Positions 13,601-25,393 of a stretch of DNA of 64,000 nt are shown piece by piece. Within the stretch, counting starts at the first letter, position 1. Every line of letters begins with the position of its first letter. Origin of the DNA: Nymphaea colorata (taxonomy: Eukaryota > Streptophyta > Magnoliopsida > Nymphaeales > Nymphaeaceae). The DNA lies in NCBI RefSeq assembly GCF_008831285.2, contig NC_045138.2, positions 16,401,934-16,465,933 on the forward strand, in the 5' to 3' direction. A program made the position numbers and the translations under genes. The notes below the pieces were generated by a model that saw only the letters and a list, made by a program, of their open reading frames with translations, searched no databases and was not told the DNA's origin.

Positions 13601-14372
13601 ACAGCGCCTCGTCCCATTGCCTGCAGCACTCGGATCCATCGAGCATGTTGAGTTGGACACAGCCACCGAGCAGTCCGCCTGGTTCCGGCACTCCAATTCC
13701 GGTGGGGATCTCCATTGAACCTCCACTCCTTCCTGCCACTCCTGTATCGGCAACGCCATGTTCAGGTTGACGTAGCTCTTGTATGCTGTACAAACCTTTA
13801 AGAGTATATTGTATGGTAATTGGGCTCGCACGGCGCCAGTGCGTGTGCAGCAAATGCTCCAACTCCGGCAGGTTGCCACCTCCTGCGGTCCCTGCTTCAG
13901 ATAGGTCCAGCAACGGCTCGAATTGGAGCTCTGAGTCGAACACTCGTATAATCCTAGCGTGATCATCTCAGCGGTGCAATTCAGCAGGAAGATCGTGTTA
14001 TTTGTTGTGAAATTGAACGGCAGGCTTTGGTTCAGCTTAATGCCATTGTAGATGAAATCGGACGTCCGGCACGAATTTCCGATGAGTTCCGCCGGTTGAA
14101 GGATGAATGTTTGTGAGGGGATCGATGCTTGTTATGGGATAGTCCGCCCCTCCTTCGCTTCTCAAGAACAGAGCTCCAGCGGATGTGTTGCAGAAAACGG
14201 AGTAGCTGGGGTCGCCGCATCCTGGTGATGTGCTGAGCGGGTAGGGAACGGCGGTCGACCCGCAGTTTCCGCATTGTTTTCCGGCGGAACCATATAAGAG
14301 GAGGAGGATGAAAAGGCAGATCGAAATTCCGGTGGACGGCAAGTGAAACAGAGGAGCATGAGCAACTTCCAT
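10622..14372 (-). pseudogene. WAKL gene C: receptor kinase-like gene with a 2-bp frameshift in exon 1
   Basis: Same three-exon plan: exon 1 14372-13549, exon 2 12944-12882, exon 3 11682-10622. The ATG at 14372 begins MEVAHAPLFHLPSTG, a signal peptide followed by KQCGNCGSTAVPYPLS. Near 14116 the plus strand reads gtgagggg where paralogue D has gtgacagggg. Two bases are missing, so the frame breaks after SIDPL and runs to a stop at 14037. Beyond the break the other frame is open and conserved to the splice donor. Exon 1 is 824 nt, and 826 would be in phase. Exon 2 encodes a Cys/Trp-rich CRKWWRCHKVWYIAPV piece. Exon 3 is intact, with GEGGFGAVYKG, IAVK, HRDVKSSN, DFG and DPE. Either this is a recent pseudogene with the rest unspoiled, or the deletion is an assembly error. 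It is closest to gene D. Intron 1 holds a MITE shared with D. Candidate TATA lies in the (AT)n run at 14547-14566. Confidence 0.85.
13055..13446. mobile_element. MITE-like element in intron 1 of gene C, orthologous to that in gene D
   Basis: It shares long blocks with 20595-21010, including TTATAGGTTCATTC, GGGGTGGA, CAAATAT and AATTTTGTTTYTA, in the same order and orientation. Its right end (gccctcaaaagccc) has lost the terminal CCCCT, so this copy is degraded. Confidence 0.55.
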
Positions 14373-17300
14373 GTTGGCTGGTTTGCAGGCGCTCCGGAGG
14401 GAATTTTGTACTACTGAGATTCTACCGCCAGTCTGGTCCAAGAAACTTATCTACATACTAATGTCTTCAACATTTGCTTGCTTGGTGCCTTTAACCATTC
14501 ACACTACATATTTGATGGTTCTCATTTTTAATATACTTGGCGCCAATATATATATATATATATATAGCGTAGCACTAAGAATTGTTTAGAAACGGAATGA
14601 CTTTTTCAAGACGTCTAACTTTAACTAAATTACTCCATAGGGGGTCAGGATAATCCTATAATGAATTGTTTTCTTATGTTATATGTAACATCGTAGAAAA
14701 ATATCACAAATGAAAGGATGCAGAAAATCATATCCTAAATGAAATAAAAATAATCAAATGAACTTGTGAAGTTCTCAGGTTGAAAATTTTAAATAAGTCT
14801 AGTTGAAGAAGATTTAATCAAACCTTGTTGTTTTGTTGTTTGTAAGCTTCTTATTCCGAACCAGGGTGGTTAAGAAAAATATATTAAAAACAATGACCTT
14901 GTACTGGATAGTCAATAAGACAGCGACCGAGAACCTTCCCCCATTCTAAATGTTATATATATATAAGCAATTATTGTTTATATACATATGTACATAACAT
15001 ATTATAATATATACTTATTATACCTATATCATATATAATAATATTGTTATGACATAAGTATAACGTTATATACATATAATTATATGTTGATGCACATAAC
15101 ATATTCATATATATAATTGCATATAAACTACATATTGTATAATGTAATAATATATACAATATTATATATTATTATATATATATAGTATGTTTTTCCTTGT
15201 ACTTGTTCAGTTGTTGTGCATGTTTGTTTACTATGAAAGCAGATGATCGATGAGCGCTAGTGCTTATACGCATAACTTTTAATTTAAGTAATTCATTAGT
15301 GTCGATTTCCATAACTGTTAAGTAGTTGAGAAGGTTTTTAATGTAAGAGCAATCAACGTTTGCATACTCCACTGGAAAAATGGTAGAACGAACTCTTCTA
15401 AGTTTTTCAGTTGGTTTGATTTAAATATATGATATATAATAAACAGTTAAGGTAAATGCATGTACTTGTTATCTTTAATTAAATAACTAAAATCGCTTGC
15501 AGTTATTTCGAGCAGATTAGGATTTCTAGGAGCTAGTGGCTTTCAATAAAAGGGAGACCAAAATAAATTTTAAAAATTAGTGAAAAGCAAGGTAGGGATC
15601 ACCGAGCTAGTGATAATGTGCCATGTCGACTATATAATGACTGCTTAGTAGCCGTTTGACATTAACAAATTAGACTCAACCAACATTATAACCATTAGAA
15701 GAAAAAGAGATATTTCTCATTGATTCATTAGTGCAACCAAATAAATTAAAGAAGAAGCCCTTTGAAACCCAATGACAAAGGAAGTGGGGAACTACACTTT
15801 AAATATGAAGTTTTAAGTTTCCTTTCAGCCACCAAATTCTTTAGTTCGAATCGGTACTAAAATATTGCATATTTGCCTGCATTTGAAATTGCCGGTCCCC
15901 CAGGATGAATACCAACATGCTCTCAGTTGCCTGGAAATTGCTGTTGCCAACTTCAGGATTGTATTCATTCTAACTCTTAATCTGGCTTTTGTGTTTGTCC
16001 ATGTACGGTTCACTTTCATCTAAGAAAAGGAGAGATTATTTTTTGCTGACCTAACATAATTGATTCGAACATGCTTGGGTTCTCTATTAGGTACGTAGGC
16101 CCCTAGTCGTGACTGCATTGGCAAAATGCCAACGGAACACAAACTGTCATCAGCGGAGCCCATAGTTGCAGACTACAAATGAAGGTCGAGTCCTCCCTTT
16201 TTTTGGTCTAAAAGGTCTAAGACTGGTTTATGGTGTCTGGGGTTGATGCCCCGTTATGTTTCAACTTGGAGAAATGGACTCACATGAACATGGTTGATCA
16301 GTTCCGTGATTGGGTTGTCTCCTCTTGAGAACTGAGTCGGCGAGAGTTTGGCGGAGAACAAACTTTCTGATGAGGACAGCGCATAAGCTGCATAATACAA
16401 AGAAATTTTAGTTGTTAGATACGGAGCTACATATACAAGAACCTACTCTTAAAAGTAGTAGAAGCAAAGTTATTAATTTTTTAATCTGTTCATTCATATT
16501 AACCCAAGTTGACGACAGTATCATTATATTCAGATCCAAGTTGCAACTTATGACTCTAGCAACGTAAATTAATGCATTCTACAAGGTTTATTAGTTCAAA
16601 CCTCAGGTCGAACGGTGGTTATTTTGGTTTGTGAGAACATGATTCAATGAGCTACGAAGCAGGTTGAAGGAATGTGAGTTAAACAAAGTTCTGCACCTTC
16701 TATGAGGTTAACGGGCACCTTACAACTACAGTATGTGGAAGGAAACCTACCCCTAAACTTGGATGGTGGGTGTTGATCAAGGTTTCGAGAAGGCTTGGAT
16801 GTTGAGGTGATTTGCAGCAAAATGGTAAATAGGGATGCACCGTTTTTATTGATAAGGGAGTGGATGTGGAAGATGGCTATCGTCCCAACCTTCTTCTTTT
16901 GCGAGGGAAGGGAATCTTGATACAGGTGCTGATCAAGATGCGAACATTTGTGCGACGGAAGAACTGGTGGATTTGTCTATTAATCTAAACGATGTGTAAC
17001 GGATTCCAGTATCTGTGGTTTCATGTCTTAGTAAATCTACATCTTTGGATCCTTTTTATGGTATGGATTGTTATGGTCGCAAGGGGATTAGCTTTATGTT
17101 GGGATGGAGTGGAGGATCTTTGCCCTCCTAGTTACTCACTGGGGTTTGGGGATGAGTTGAAGGCTTAGGACGTTGAAGGCATTGAAGGAGGACAAGGGCA
17201 GGGGTTCGTCGAGGTTTTTGTTGTGTATTAGAGTGGGACATGCGAAATTTGGGATGAATATGAGCTTGTACCAAGGAAGACCTCGAAGGAAGAGGTGTTG

Positions 17301-17950
17301 GGTGTTGGGGGAGATTTCTAGCAAGAAATTGAACATGGGTTACAGATCTGATTAATACATTTGAGAAGGGATTGCAAGTGTTAGATGAGGAAAATGTAGG
17401 GGTTCTTCGAATAGTTCCTCAGCTGATGATGAAGGAGCTCATAGTAGTTCATCGTCCTCCAATGGTTTTAATGTTCAGTGCAAGGAAAATCTGGACAAGT
17501 ATCAAAGTGAAAGATTGAACAAACTAACAAATGTTCATTTCTGTGTCATGAATTACAGACTGAATTTAGCGCCACTTCATGCATACTCTGACCTTCTGAG
17601 CCAACGCCACATGTACATTGGTTATGCTTGTCCAAAACTAATGAAGAGAGGTAGGTTCATTTCTCTAGGCAGATATGGCGTCCTCAATATAGGAGGAAAG
17701 AACATATAGGACCCTGCACATGGTCCTGGTTCAACAAATCACACTTGAATAAAAGATGAAAGTACATTCCTAACAAATCATCAAAATGACTACCCAAAAT
17801 AGGCCTACTTTTGAAACATTATTCTACGCTTTCATAGGGACAATTGTAGCGTCAGTTTGCTTGCTGCTAACGGTCTACTCAATCTCCTTCACAACTTGCT
17901 ACCTAAACAAACAAATTCTACGCTTGGAGGGATGCAAAGGGAGAAGCAGT
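14373..17950. other. Intergenic C-D: 5' flank of C, decayed coding-like stretch, 3' flank of D
   Basis: About 14600-16440 is the duplicated 5' flank with the AT-rich insertion. About 16700-17480 is richer in G and has codon-like texture but many stops. It probably holds an old transposon or pseudogene remnant, and part of it recurs at 9940-10170. About 17480-17950 is the conserved 3' flank. Confidence 0.5.
14955..15345. other. AT-rich insertion in the 5' flank of gene C
   Basis: In the 5' flank of gene B, TAGTCAATAGAGCAG (from 7993) runs within about 60 bases into GAGCAATCAACGTTTGC (from 8061). In gene C the same two blocks are about 430 bases apart. The extra segment starts with about 235 bases that are almost wholly A and T, rich in TATATA and ATAATAT motifs. 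It has no recognisable ends or genes. Confidence 0.6.
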
Positions 17951-20183
17951 TTACTGGTTTGCAATGATGTACTGAATCTCTTCTGCAACATCCTTCATCG
18001 ATGGTCGGTCCTGCCTTCTCTCCTCAAGGCAACCCATTGCAAGAGAGCACAAGGCCTTCATCGACTCCAAACTTCTTGGTGAAGCTCCCCATCTCAACTC
18101 TTCATCCACTACTTCCGTAACATTCCCTACATTCACCCTGTGTTGAACATACACAAACAAGTTTACTTCCCTTGGATCTCTCTGATAGTCTATGACCTTC
18201 TTAGATGTCAAGAGCTCAAGTAGAACCACACCAAAGCTGTACACATCACTCTTGTCTGTTAGCTGGTAGTTCCTATAGTACTCAGGATCCAAATAACCAA
18301 TTGTACCCTGTACACATGTTGATACGTGCGTCTGCTCAGGATCAATCAGCCTAGATAGCCCGAAATCAGAGACCTTGGCATTGCATTTATCGTCAAGAAG
18401 AATGTTGCTTGATTTGACGTCGCGGTGATAGATCGGGGGCATTGCCGAGGAATGAAGGTAAGCAAGGCCTTCTGCAGTTTGATGAGCAATCTTGAGTCTT
18501 TGATGCCAATTGAGGAAGCCATATCGATCAGTGTAGATGTGTTCATGTAGAGTTCCATTGGGAATGAACTCATAGACCATGACCGGTAGCTCTAACTCAA
18601 CACAGCAGCCTAGCAGGCGGACAAGGCTTCTGTGGTTGACCTGTGAGAGGATGCTCACCTCATTCAGTACCTGGTCTGTGCCCTTGGTGTTATCAACCTT
18701 GGCAATCTTGACAGCAATTGGAGTTCCATTTTCAAGAAAGCCTTTGTAGACTGCTCCAAAACCGCCTTGGCCAAGAAGCCGGTCTTTGGAGAAAGAGTTT
18801 GTGGCCTTCATCATATCTCTTCCACTGAAGAGCTTGGCAGATCTCCCCCCGCTGTTGGCTGACAGAATCTCTTCTCTCTCTTTTGTTAGCCTCTCATGTG
18901 CCTCCTTGGCCAGCATTCGCCTTCTATATAACAGGGAGCCGATAAACATCAAAGAAAGTGCCAAAGCAGATGTAAACCCTGTCGATGAAAAAATCTCTGT
19001 AATTAAATTTGTCATTTCTAGTGCACGAACAGAAACAGTGGAGGCTTCAAGTAACAACAATGTTTGTAAATTTCGCTCGAATTATATCAATTTTATGAGC
19101 AGGTTTACAGAATTACTTTAATTTGTGGACCCTAATCACCTAATCTCCTAGACCATCTTGCCATTAGTAACGTTATTATCCTCAGGAAGAAGCCAAACAG
19201 AATCATATAAATGTTCATACCAAGTAAATTTCAGAGATAGTGTTATGAAATCAGGCTAAATGGGCCCGTTCAAATCCAGTTGATTGCAAATCGATTCACT
19301 TTATCAGTCTATACAGGGGAGCCACATGTCGTAAACCATTCATTTTCTTAGATATTTTGAAAATTTTCTTTTTTCAAAATTTTTCTATATAATTTTTACT
19401 TGCTCTTTTGCTAAAAATGTTGGGATAATTTTAGCAAATCAAAGCCCTTGAACCTTGTGAGACATTTATATACTGTTAGGATACTTCGTTAGAAATGTTA
19501 GGATACTTTTAGCAAAACAGAGTCCTTGAATCTTGTGATACTTTTATTTTATATCACTATTCAGAGATGTCAATAATGCTGGATTTGTTTAAAATCAAAC
19601 CCATCGATCATGTTTTTGACTAAAATGATCTTTCTGTATATGATGTATTGAATTTACACTGCCTTGTTTTTAGTTCAGAAAATCTTCCAACCTGGGAAGT
19701 CTTTGTCAACTGGAATAATTGGCCAAATTGCACACCTGGAGGGCCTATTTGGTTGGAGAAATAAGTTTCAAGTAGAAAACCATTTTTGTAATGTGAGAAG
19801 AGTCTTACAAATCAAACATGTTTTAATTGGTAGCTTCTGACAACTCTCAAAGAGATTTCATGGGATATACTTGACGGAATTCAAGTTTCGTTTCATCAGA
19901 CACATTTAAGTATACAGACAACATATATCGTAGACGGCATTATTGTGCTATAAAAAATGATACCCAAAAATATATTGAGAAGAATTGCGCCGTTATACCT
20001 GCTACAGGGGCGATGTACCATATTTTGTGACATCTCCACCATTTCCGACACTCTTGGACAACTGCAATGCAGAGAAACAGGTGAAAACTTTGTTTACGGA
20101 AAGCAAGGGAAGCATAATGATCTTCAGTTAGTCCAACAAGTTAGAAAACAAATTATCAAGAGAATCACCCATACACATTGTTT

Positions 20184-20217
<34 letters not shown>

Positions 20218-21944
20218 CACAAATATGTATGTTTTTACGTGTATGAGTTAGAAATATTGCTCCTGACCCATTTGTCATGCCTCATGTTATGTTATTTTGT
20301 TAAATTTAAATGAATACATGACTTTATCAAGGTTTATTTGGCGGAAAATATGCATTAAATCAGTTATATTGGATACTTGATACACATAGTAGAAACAGAG
20401 GCCCTGTGGGGCCTAACTTGTGGCTTCTTTGATACTTGCGAGAAATGAAGGCCTAACTTAAACTTCTCTTTGGAAGCTCTTTATGATTCCCCTTAAAATT
20501 TTGGACAAACAAACATCACAAGCAACAAGTTCTTTTGCTTTGCTACGTTTATATGGTTCAGCAAGAAAAAGCCCAAAACTTCCAAATAAACTAAAGGGGT
20601 GTTTGATGAAACTAGAATTGTGAAATTCTAGGATTAAAATTCTCATTTTTTATGAAATCAGGATTGCATTGTCAAAGAATTTTGTTTTCGCAATTATAGG
20701 TTCATTCCTGAATCAAATTCCAGAATTGTGATTCTATTCTACGGGGTGGAATTATGGAGCAAAAATTTTAGATTTTTTTTTATATCTCTTTAAGGGACAA
20801 AACATAAATGTTTAAATTCATGAATTTTAGAATTTTAATTATTGTACTGTCAAATATGTCATTTTTCAATTCTCAAATCAAAATTCTGAACAATCAATGA
20901 TAGAGGGAAATTCAAACTCCAACTCTCATTTCAATTTAACTCTGGAGTGAAAATTTTGTTTCTAGAATTTTAGTTATAAAATCAAAATTTAAAGTTTTCA
21001 AGCGTCCCCTAAATGTATTATTTAGTAATTATGCAACTAACCGTTGGAAAGTTCACATTTTCAACCTCATATGTATCTAAAAAACGGGAAGTCAAAGAAC
21101 ATAAATCGAGCTCACCCTTTCTGCACGTCCCTTCCATCGGCTTCCACTGAAAACCAGCGTTGCATATACAGCGCCTCGTCCCATTGCCTGCAGCAATAGG
21201 ATCCATCGTGCATGTTGAGTTGGGCACCGCCACCGAGCAGTCCGCCTGGTTCCGGCACTCCAATTCCGGTGGGGATCTCCATTGAACCTCCACTCCTTCC
21301 TGCCACTCCTGTATCGGCAACGCCATGTTCAGGTTGACGTAGCTCTTGTATGCTGTACAAACCTGTAAGAGTATATTGTATGGTAATTGGGCTCGCACGG
21401 CGCCAGTGCGTGTGCAGCAAATGCTCCAACTCCGGCAGGTTGCCACCTCCTGCGGTCCCTTCTTCAGATAGGTCCAGCAACTGCTGGAACTGGAGCTCTG
21501 ATTGGAGCAGTCGTATACTTCTATCTTGGTCATTTCAGCGGTGCAATTCAGCAGGAAGATCGTGTTATTTGCTGTGAAATTGAACGGCAAACTTTGGTTC
21601 AGCTTAATGCCACTGTAGATGAAATCGGACGTCCGGCACGAATTTCCCATGAGTTCCGCCGGTTGAAGGATGAATGTTTGTGACAGGGGATCGATGCTTG
21701 TTATGGGATAGTCCGCCCCTCCTTCGCTTCTCAAGAACAGAGCTCCAGCGGATGTGTTGCAGAAAACCGAGTAACTGGGGTCGCCGCATCCTGGTGATGT
21801 GCTGAGCGGGTAGGGAACGGAGAACGAGCCGCAATTTCCACACTGTTTTCCGGCAGAACAGATTAAGAGATGGAGGATGGTAAGCCAGAAGATTGAAATT
21901 CCGAAGGACGGCAAGCAACGTATCGAAGCACGACCAACTTCCAT
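17951..21944 (-). CDS. WAKL gene D: wall-associated receptor kinase-like, C-terminal tail truncated
   Basis: Exons are 21944-21116, 20061-19999 and 18978-17951; introns of 1054 and 1020 nt are phase 1. The joined frame is 1920 nt, 639 aa. The start at 21944 (MEVGRASIRCLPSFG) matches the paralogues, although an in-frame ATG lies at 21977. Signal peptide, GUB_WAK_bind (KQCGNCGSFSVPYPLS) and WAK_assoc (PPELEC, CICNAGFQWKPMEGTC) follow in order. Exon 2 encodes VQECRKWWRCHKIWYIAP just outside the membrane helix (SALALSLMFIGSLLY). Kinase: GQGGFGAVYKG, IAVK, HRDVKSSN, DFG and GTIGYLDPE are all present. The protein ends EEIQYIIANQ, about 11 residues earlier than its relatives. A TAA stands where C has a Lys codon and the old tail remains readable downstream. 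The kinase domain itself is complete, so activity is plausible. It is likely a plasma-membrane receptor. Intron 1 carries the 416-bp MITE at 20595-21010. Confidence 0.91.
20185..20217. repeat. Microsatellite (GT)n(AT)n in intron 1 of gene D
   Basis: GT repeats followed directly by AT repeats, 124 nt upstream (on the minus strand) of exon 2. Confidence 0.9.
20595..21010. mobile_element. MITE-like element in intron 1 of gene D
   Basis: The 416-bp segment begins AGGGGTGTTTGATG and ends CGTCCCCT, so its ends are short inverted repeats starting AGGGG. It is rich in ATTCTAGAATTTTA-like palindromic blocks and has no coding capacity. A diverged copy sits at the same place in intron 1 of gene C, so it was inserted before the C/D duplication. 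Confidence 0.6.
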
Positions 21945-22012
21945 GGTGATCGTGCTGCAGCAGTATTGGATAAGCATATAAACTTACTCTTAACTCTATA
22001 CCGTAGTTATAG

Positions 22013-22021
22013 ATATATATA
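22013..22021 (-). promoter_or_regulatory. Candidate TATA box of gene D
   Basis: The minus strand reads TATATATATC here, 69-77 nt before the ATG at 21944. The region is AT-rich, so the assignment is tentative. Confidence 0.4.
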
Positions 22022-23378
22022 AAAAAATTGAATGGTAACTCTAGTTATTTAGACTTACACATTTTTTTCTTATTTTTTTAACTATTTATTTGTTTTAGAT
22101 GGACGGCTTTGGTTAAAGGGATAAGTGACTCTACATAACTAAAGTCATCGTTCACTCATATTATATATATATATATTATCTTCTTTGAATGTTTCAAGTT
22201 TTTATGTTTCATAAATTTATAATAGTTTTGATATAGAGTCTATAGATCACATTCATTGTGTAAACGGTAGAAAAGCAAGTGGATTTGAAAAGTCTATTTT
22301 AAAGTTAAGTTAGTGAAATGTAAGACCTTAAGTAAGTCATGTTGATCGCGACCTGAAATCAACTTAAGTCTTGTTGTTGTGTGAACTTTCTCATTTGGTT
22401 GTCCTCCTAAACCTTGGTCTTCAAACTCCTCTCATTATAAAAGGAACAAGCCAAAAACAAGGTGCTCATGCTAAAACGTCAAAGGAAAAAAATTGAGAGA
22501 ACTTTTAATTAGTTGATCGCATTTAGTATATGATGTGTCATAAACAGTTAAGTCAAACTGGATCTACTTGTGTTAATTAACAAAAACATTTACAATTACT
22601 TTGGGCAGATAAGAATTTATAGGAGGTATACATGTGCAAGAGCTACAATCGACATTAAGGTAGTGTTTGAATGTGTGGTATTGCCAGATTTCGGCCATGA
22701 ATGAAGGATGCCAAGAAATGGGGCCTTGCCTTGCCTGGGAGCTGTCACAAATCAACTTCAGGATCGCATCTAACTCTTAGTCATCTGGCTTTTATATCTT
22801 TCTTCTTCTTTCTGAATTTAAGCTTTACCTACAAATCCACTTATCTAAATGGATATTTTCCAAACAAAAAACACGAAGATGTGAAACAGTAGAAATCTCG
22901 TAGATTCTAAAGTTGAATGAGTTAAAACTAATGTAAGAGAGGATTAATTATAAGTTCTATGGATTACATCCGCACATTAAATTTGACCTTCAAAGTTAAT
23001 TTAATGCAACCAACCCTCCATAATGAAATTGAGTTTAATTCGGTCACTTCCTTCATTCGATGCCGTGGGCGATCAAGAACGAGTGGTTTTATTACTAACT
23101 AAACATTGACGCAGACACGGTTGAGTTCTCCTGTTGGAATGGCTCGTTTCACATGGCCACTGGGTCCGCAAAGTGCCAGCGGAACACGGACTTTGCAATC
23201 ACGACAGCCGATTAGAAGTCGCAGATTACAAATTAAGAATCTTTTAATTGTTGCCAGGCAAGTAGGCTCATTGTTAATGTGGCATCACAAATGGACATGG
23301 ATCCACTTAAAAGCAGTAAAGGATATGTGCTTGTTGGCACCCAGCCACCCTGGGCTCAACGCCACTTAATTGTATTTC

Positions 23379-23850
23379 TGTAACACCCCAACCTCACACA
23401 GACCCATCTGAATGATTGCAACCCGCTCCCAAACAATTTTGATTCTAATCCAAAAAAAAAGTTAAAGAACCAAAACAACTAATCACTTAACAATTTTTTC
23501 TATAAGTCCTCCAAAATTCTTCACAATCTTATATACATGATTAAACTTTTCAAATGAGGCCTTATTATCCAAACCACTGAAGGCACATGCGTCTGGGCGT
23601 GTGAAAGCCTAGGTTCCAATGCTGAACTGGTTCTGATACTACTGTAAATCTACTATTTCACCAAGCTTGGACTTGGGCTCTTAATTTAACGAATCTCAAC
23701 TTACCCTTTAACAATTCCAGTTTCAGCCGCAAAAAAGATATGAACCATAACAACCAATCACTTAACAACCCCTTTATAGGTTCCTCAAAATTTTTCACAA
23801 TCTAAGATGTAGAATTAATCTTTCCAAAGTGGGGGTTTACCATTTCACTT
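23379..23850 (-). mobile_element. TRIM-like retroelement remnant
   Basis: Read on the minus strand, two diverged repeats of about 175-185 bp (about 23826-23643 and about 23552-23379) both contain GATTGTGAA, AATTTTG and GTTAAGTGATTRGTTGTT and both end TTACA. The first is followed by TAGTATCAGAACC (23641-23629), which differs by two G-to-A changes from a tRNA-Met primer-binding site. The interior is under 100 bp, as in the smallest TRIM elements. The LTR starts are uncertain by about 20 bp and no clear polypurine tract or target duplication was found. It lies between genes D and E, in the far 5' flank of D. Confidence 0.6.
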
Positions 23851-24780
23851 GTTTGTTTCACTGGGGATCTCAAATCCATAGTGATTTGAGAACACTAGGA
23901 TCTAAAGTCTATCGATTTAAAAGTTAGACACAACCACCCCAAAAAAAAAAAAAGACAATATGAATTTAAATCCACGATTTTTTTTTTTTATATGTAACGT
24001 GGATTTAAGATTCACGTTACTAAGATCCGATCTTATAATATACACCTTTTCTTGCAACAAGATCTATCAACCACTACCTTCGTTGGTCGCGGTTTTAGAT
24101 TTGGCCCTTACCATTTTTTTGTTTTTTAAATGTTACGTTAACGTGGGAGAATGGGAGACTAGCTAAGACCTGGGTGTACGTAATCTAGTCAGATTTTTTT
24201 GTCTGGTCAGATATTTGTCTCTTTGGTGCTCGGATCTTGGACAAACTCAAACTTGATGTGGATTTAATTAATAAATTAGCTCATTGCGGAGACTAATTTG
24301 AGTATTAATTTTGGTGTGGATCCACGTACGTATGAATGCGCCGAATTTATAAGTTGATTTGAAGCATAGAAGCCTTCCGTATTCACATATTGTACGAATG
24401 TACACACTTCTTGTTTTCTTTTATTACTAGTTTTGATTTGTTCTTTTTTCACAATTCTTAAATGTAAAATATTGGTTCCTTTGAAAATAAAAATTTGACT
24501 TAATTTGATCCAATATCTTCAATCCCTTTGCTACTTGCAAACTGAAGGTTCGGTTCCAATGAAGAAAAGTTTAGTATGTTTTTGGATGAACAAGTGATTA
24601 ACAACGATGTTGGAAAGAAGCCTGAAGGTCAAAGGTTCCTGGCTGCATCGGAAAATGTGAGTCATAAAATTAATCTAAAATTAATAGAAACAAAGTTATT
24701 TTCTTTAGCTTTTCTTTCATGAATTGATGAATAAGTTAGGCGCACGTACGAATGCGCCGATCCACTTAAACCGTTGCATA

Positions 24781-25382
24781 TAACTTTCCATCAGGTGTGT
24801 TAATCAAGTCAATTTTTACATGCAACTACTTCTTTTGGGGCTAACCAGATTTTCCATGTAGGCCAAAACTGTAAGACGACATCAGATGGAATGTGGAATG
24901 TGGAGTAGGAACGATGTATGACCTAGTGGATGTAAAGAAATGATATCATGAATGTGAAATATTATCAAACACCATGTTTGGTCTCTAGTTGTTAAACATC
25001 ACTACCAAGGGTGGAGACAAATTTTTCTAGACAGGGGCCGAATTAAAGTTTTTAAATTTTGACAATGACCAAAATATCATTTTTCAAAATTTTTATATAG
25101 AACAATTGAAATTTAATAAATTTTACATATAATTTTTTTTTTAAATTGAAGTGGGGCCATGGCCTAAGCGCGCCCTCCCTGCCTTGGCTCTTCCCCTGAT
25201 CACCACAATATTGAAAAGAACAATGAATGAACAAAATGTGCTCCCCTATAAGCTACCAATATTGTACATCATCCACTAGAGGACCTTGGCCTCATTCATG
25301 TCATTAATTATCTCCGTGAGAGGACAAAATGGTTTGCATTTGGGTCCAATTCGGCCTTCATCAAACTCTACTTAATTAGGGT
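24781..25382. repeat. Non-coding block duplicated at 36486-36891
   Basis: TAACTTTCCATCA, TTTCCATGTAGGCCAAAACTGTA, GAATGTGAAA and CTACTTAATTAG occur in the same order here and at 36.5-36.9 kb. This copy is longer because it contains the 191-bp MITE at 25008-25198. No gene is recognised in either copy. Confidence 0.6.
25008..25198. mobile_element. Small MITE with imperfect terminal inverted repeats, copy 1
   Basis: It begins AAGGGTGGAGACAAA and ends CCTTGGCTCTTCCCCTG. The end read backwards, CAGGGGAAGAGCCAAGG, resembles the start. It shares GCCGAATTAAAGTTT and CCAAAATATCATTTTTCAA with copy 2 at 55.96 kb. The insertion is absent from the paralogous block at 36.7 kb, which supports mobility. Confidence 0.55.
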
Positions 25383-25393
25383 TTAAGTAGTTA

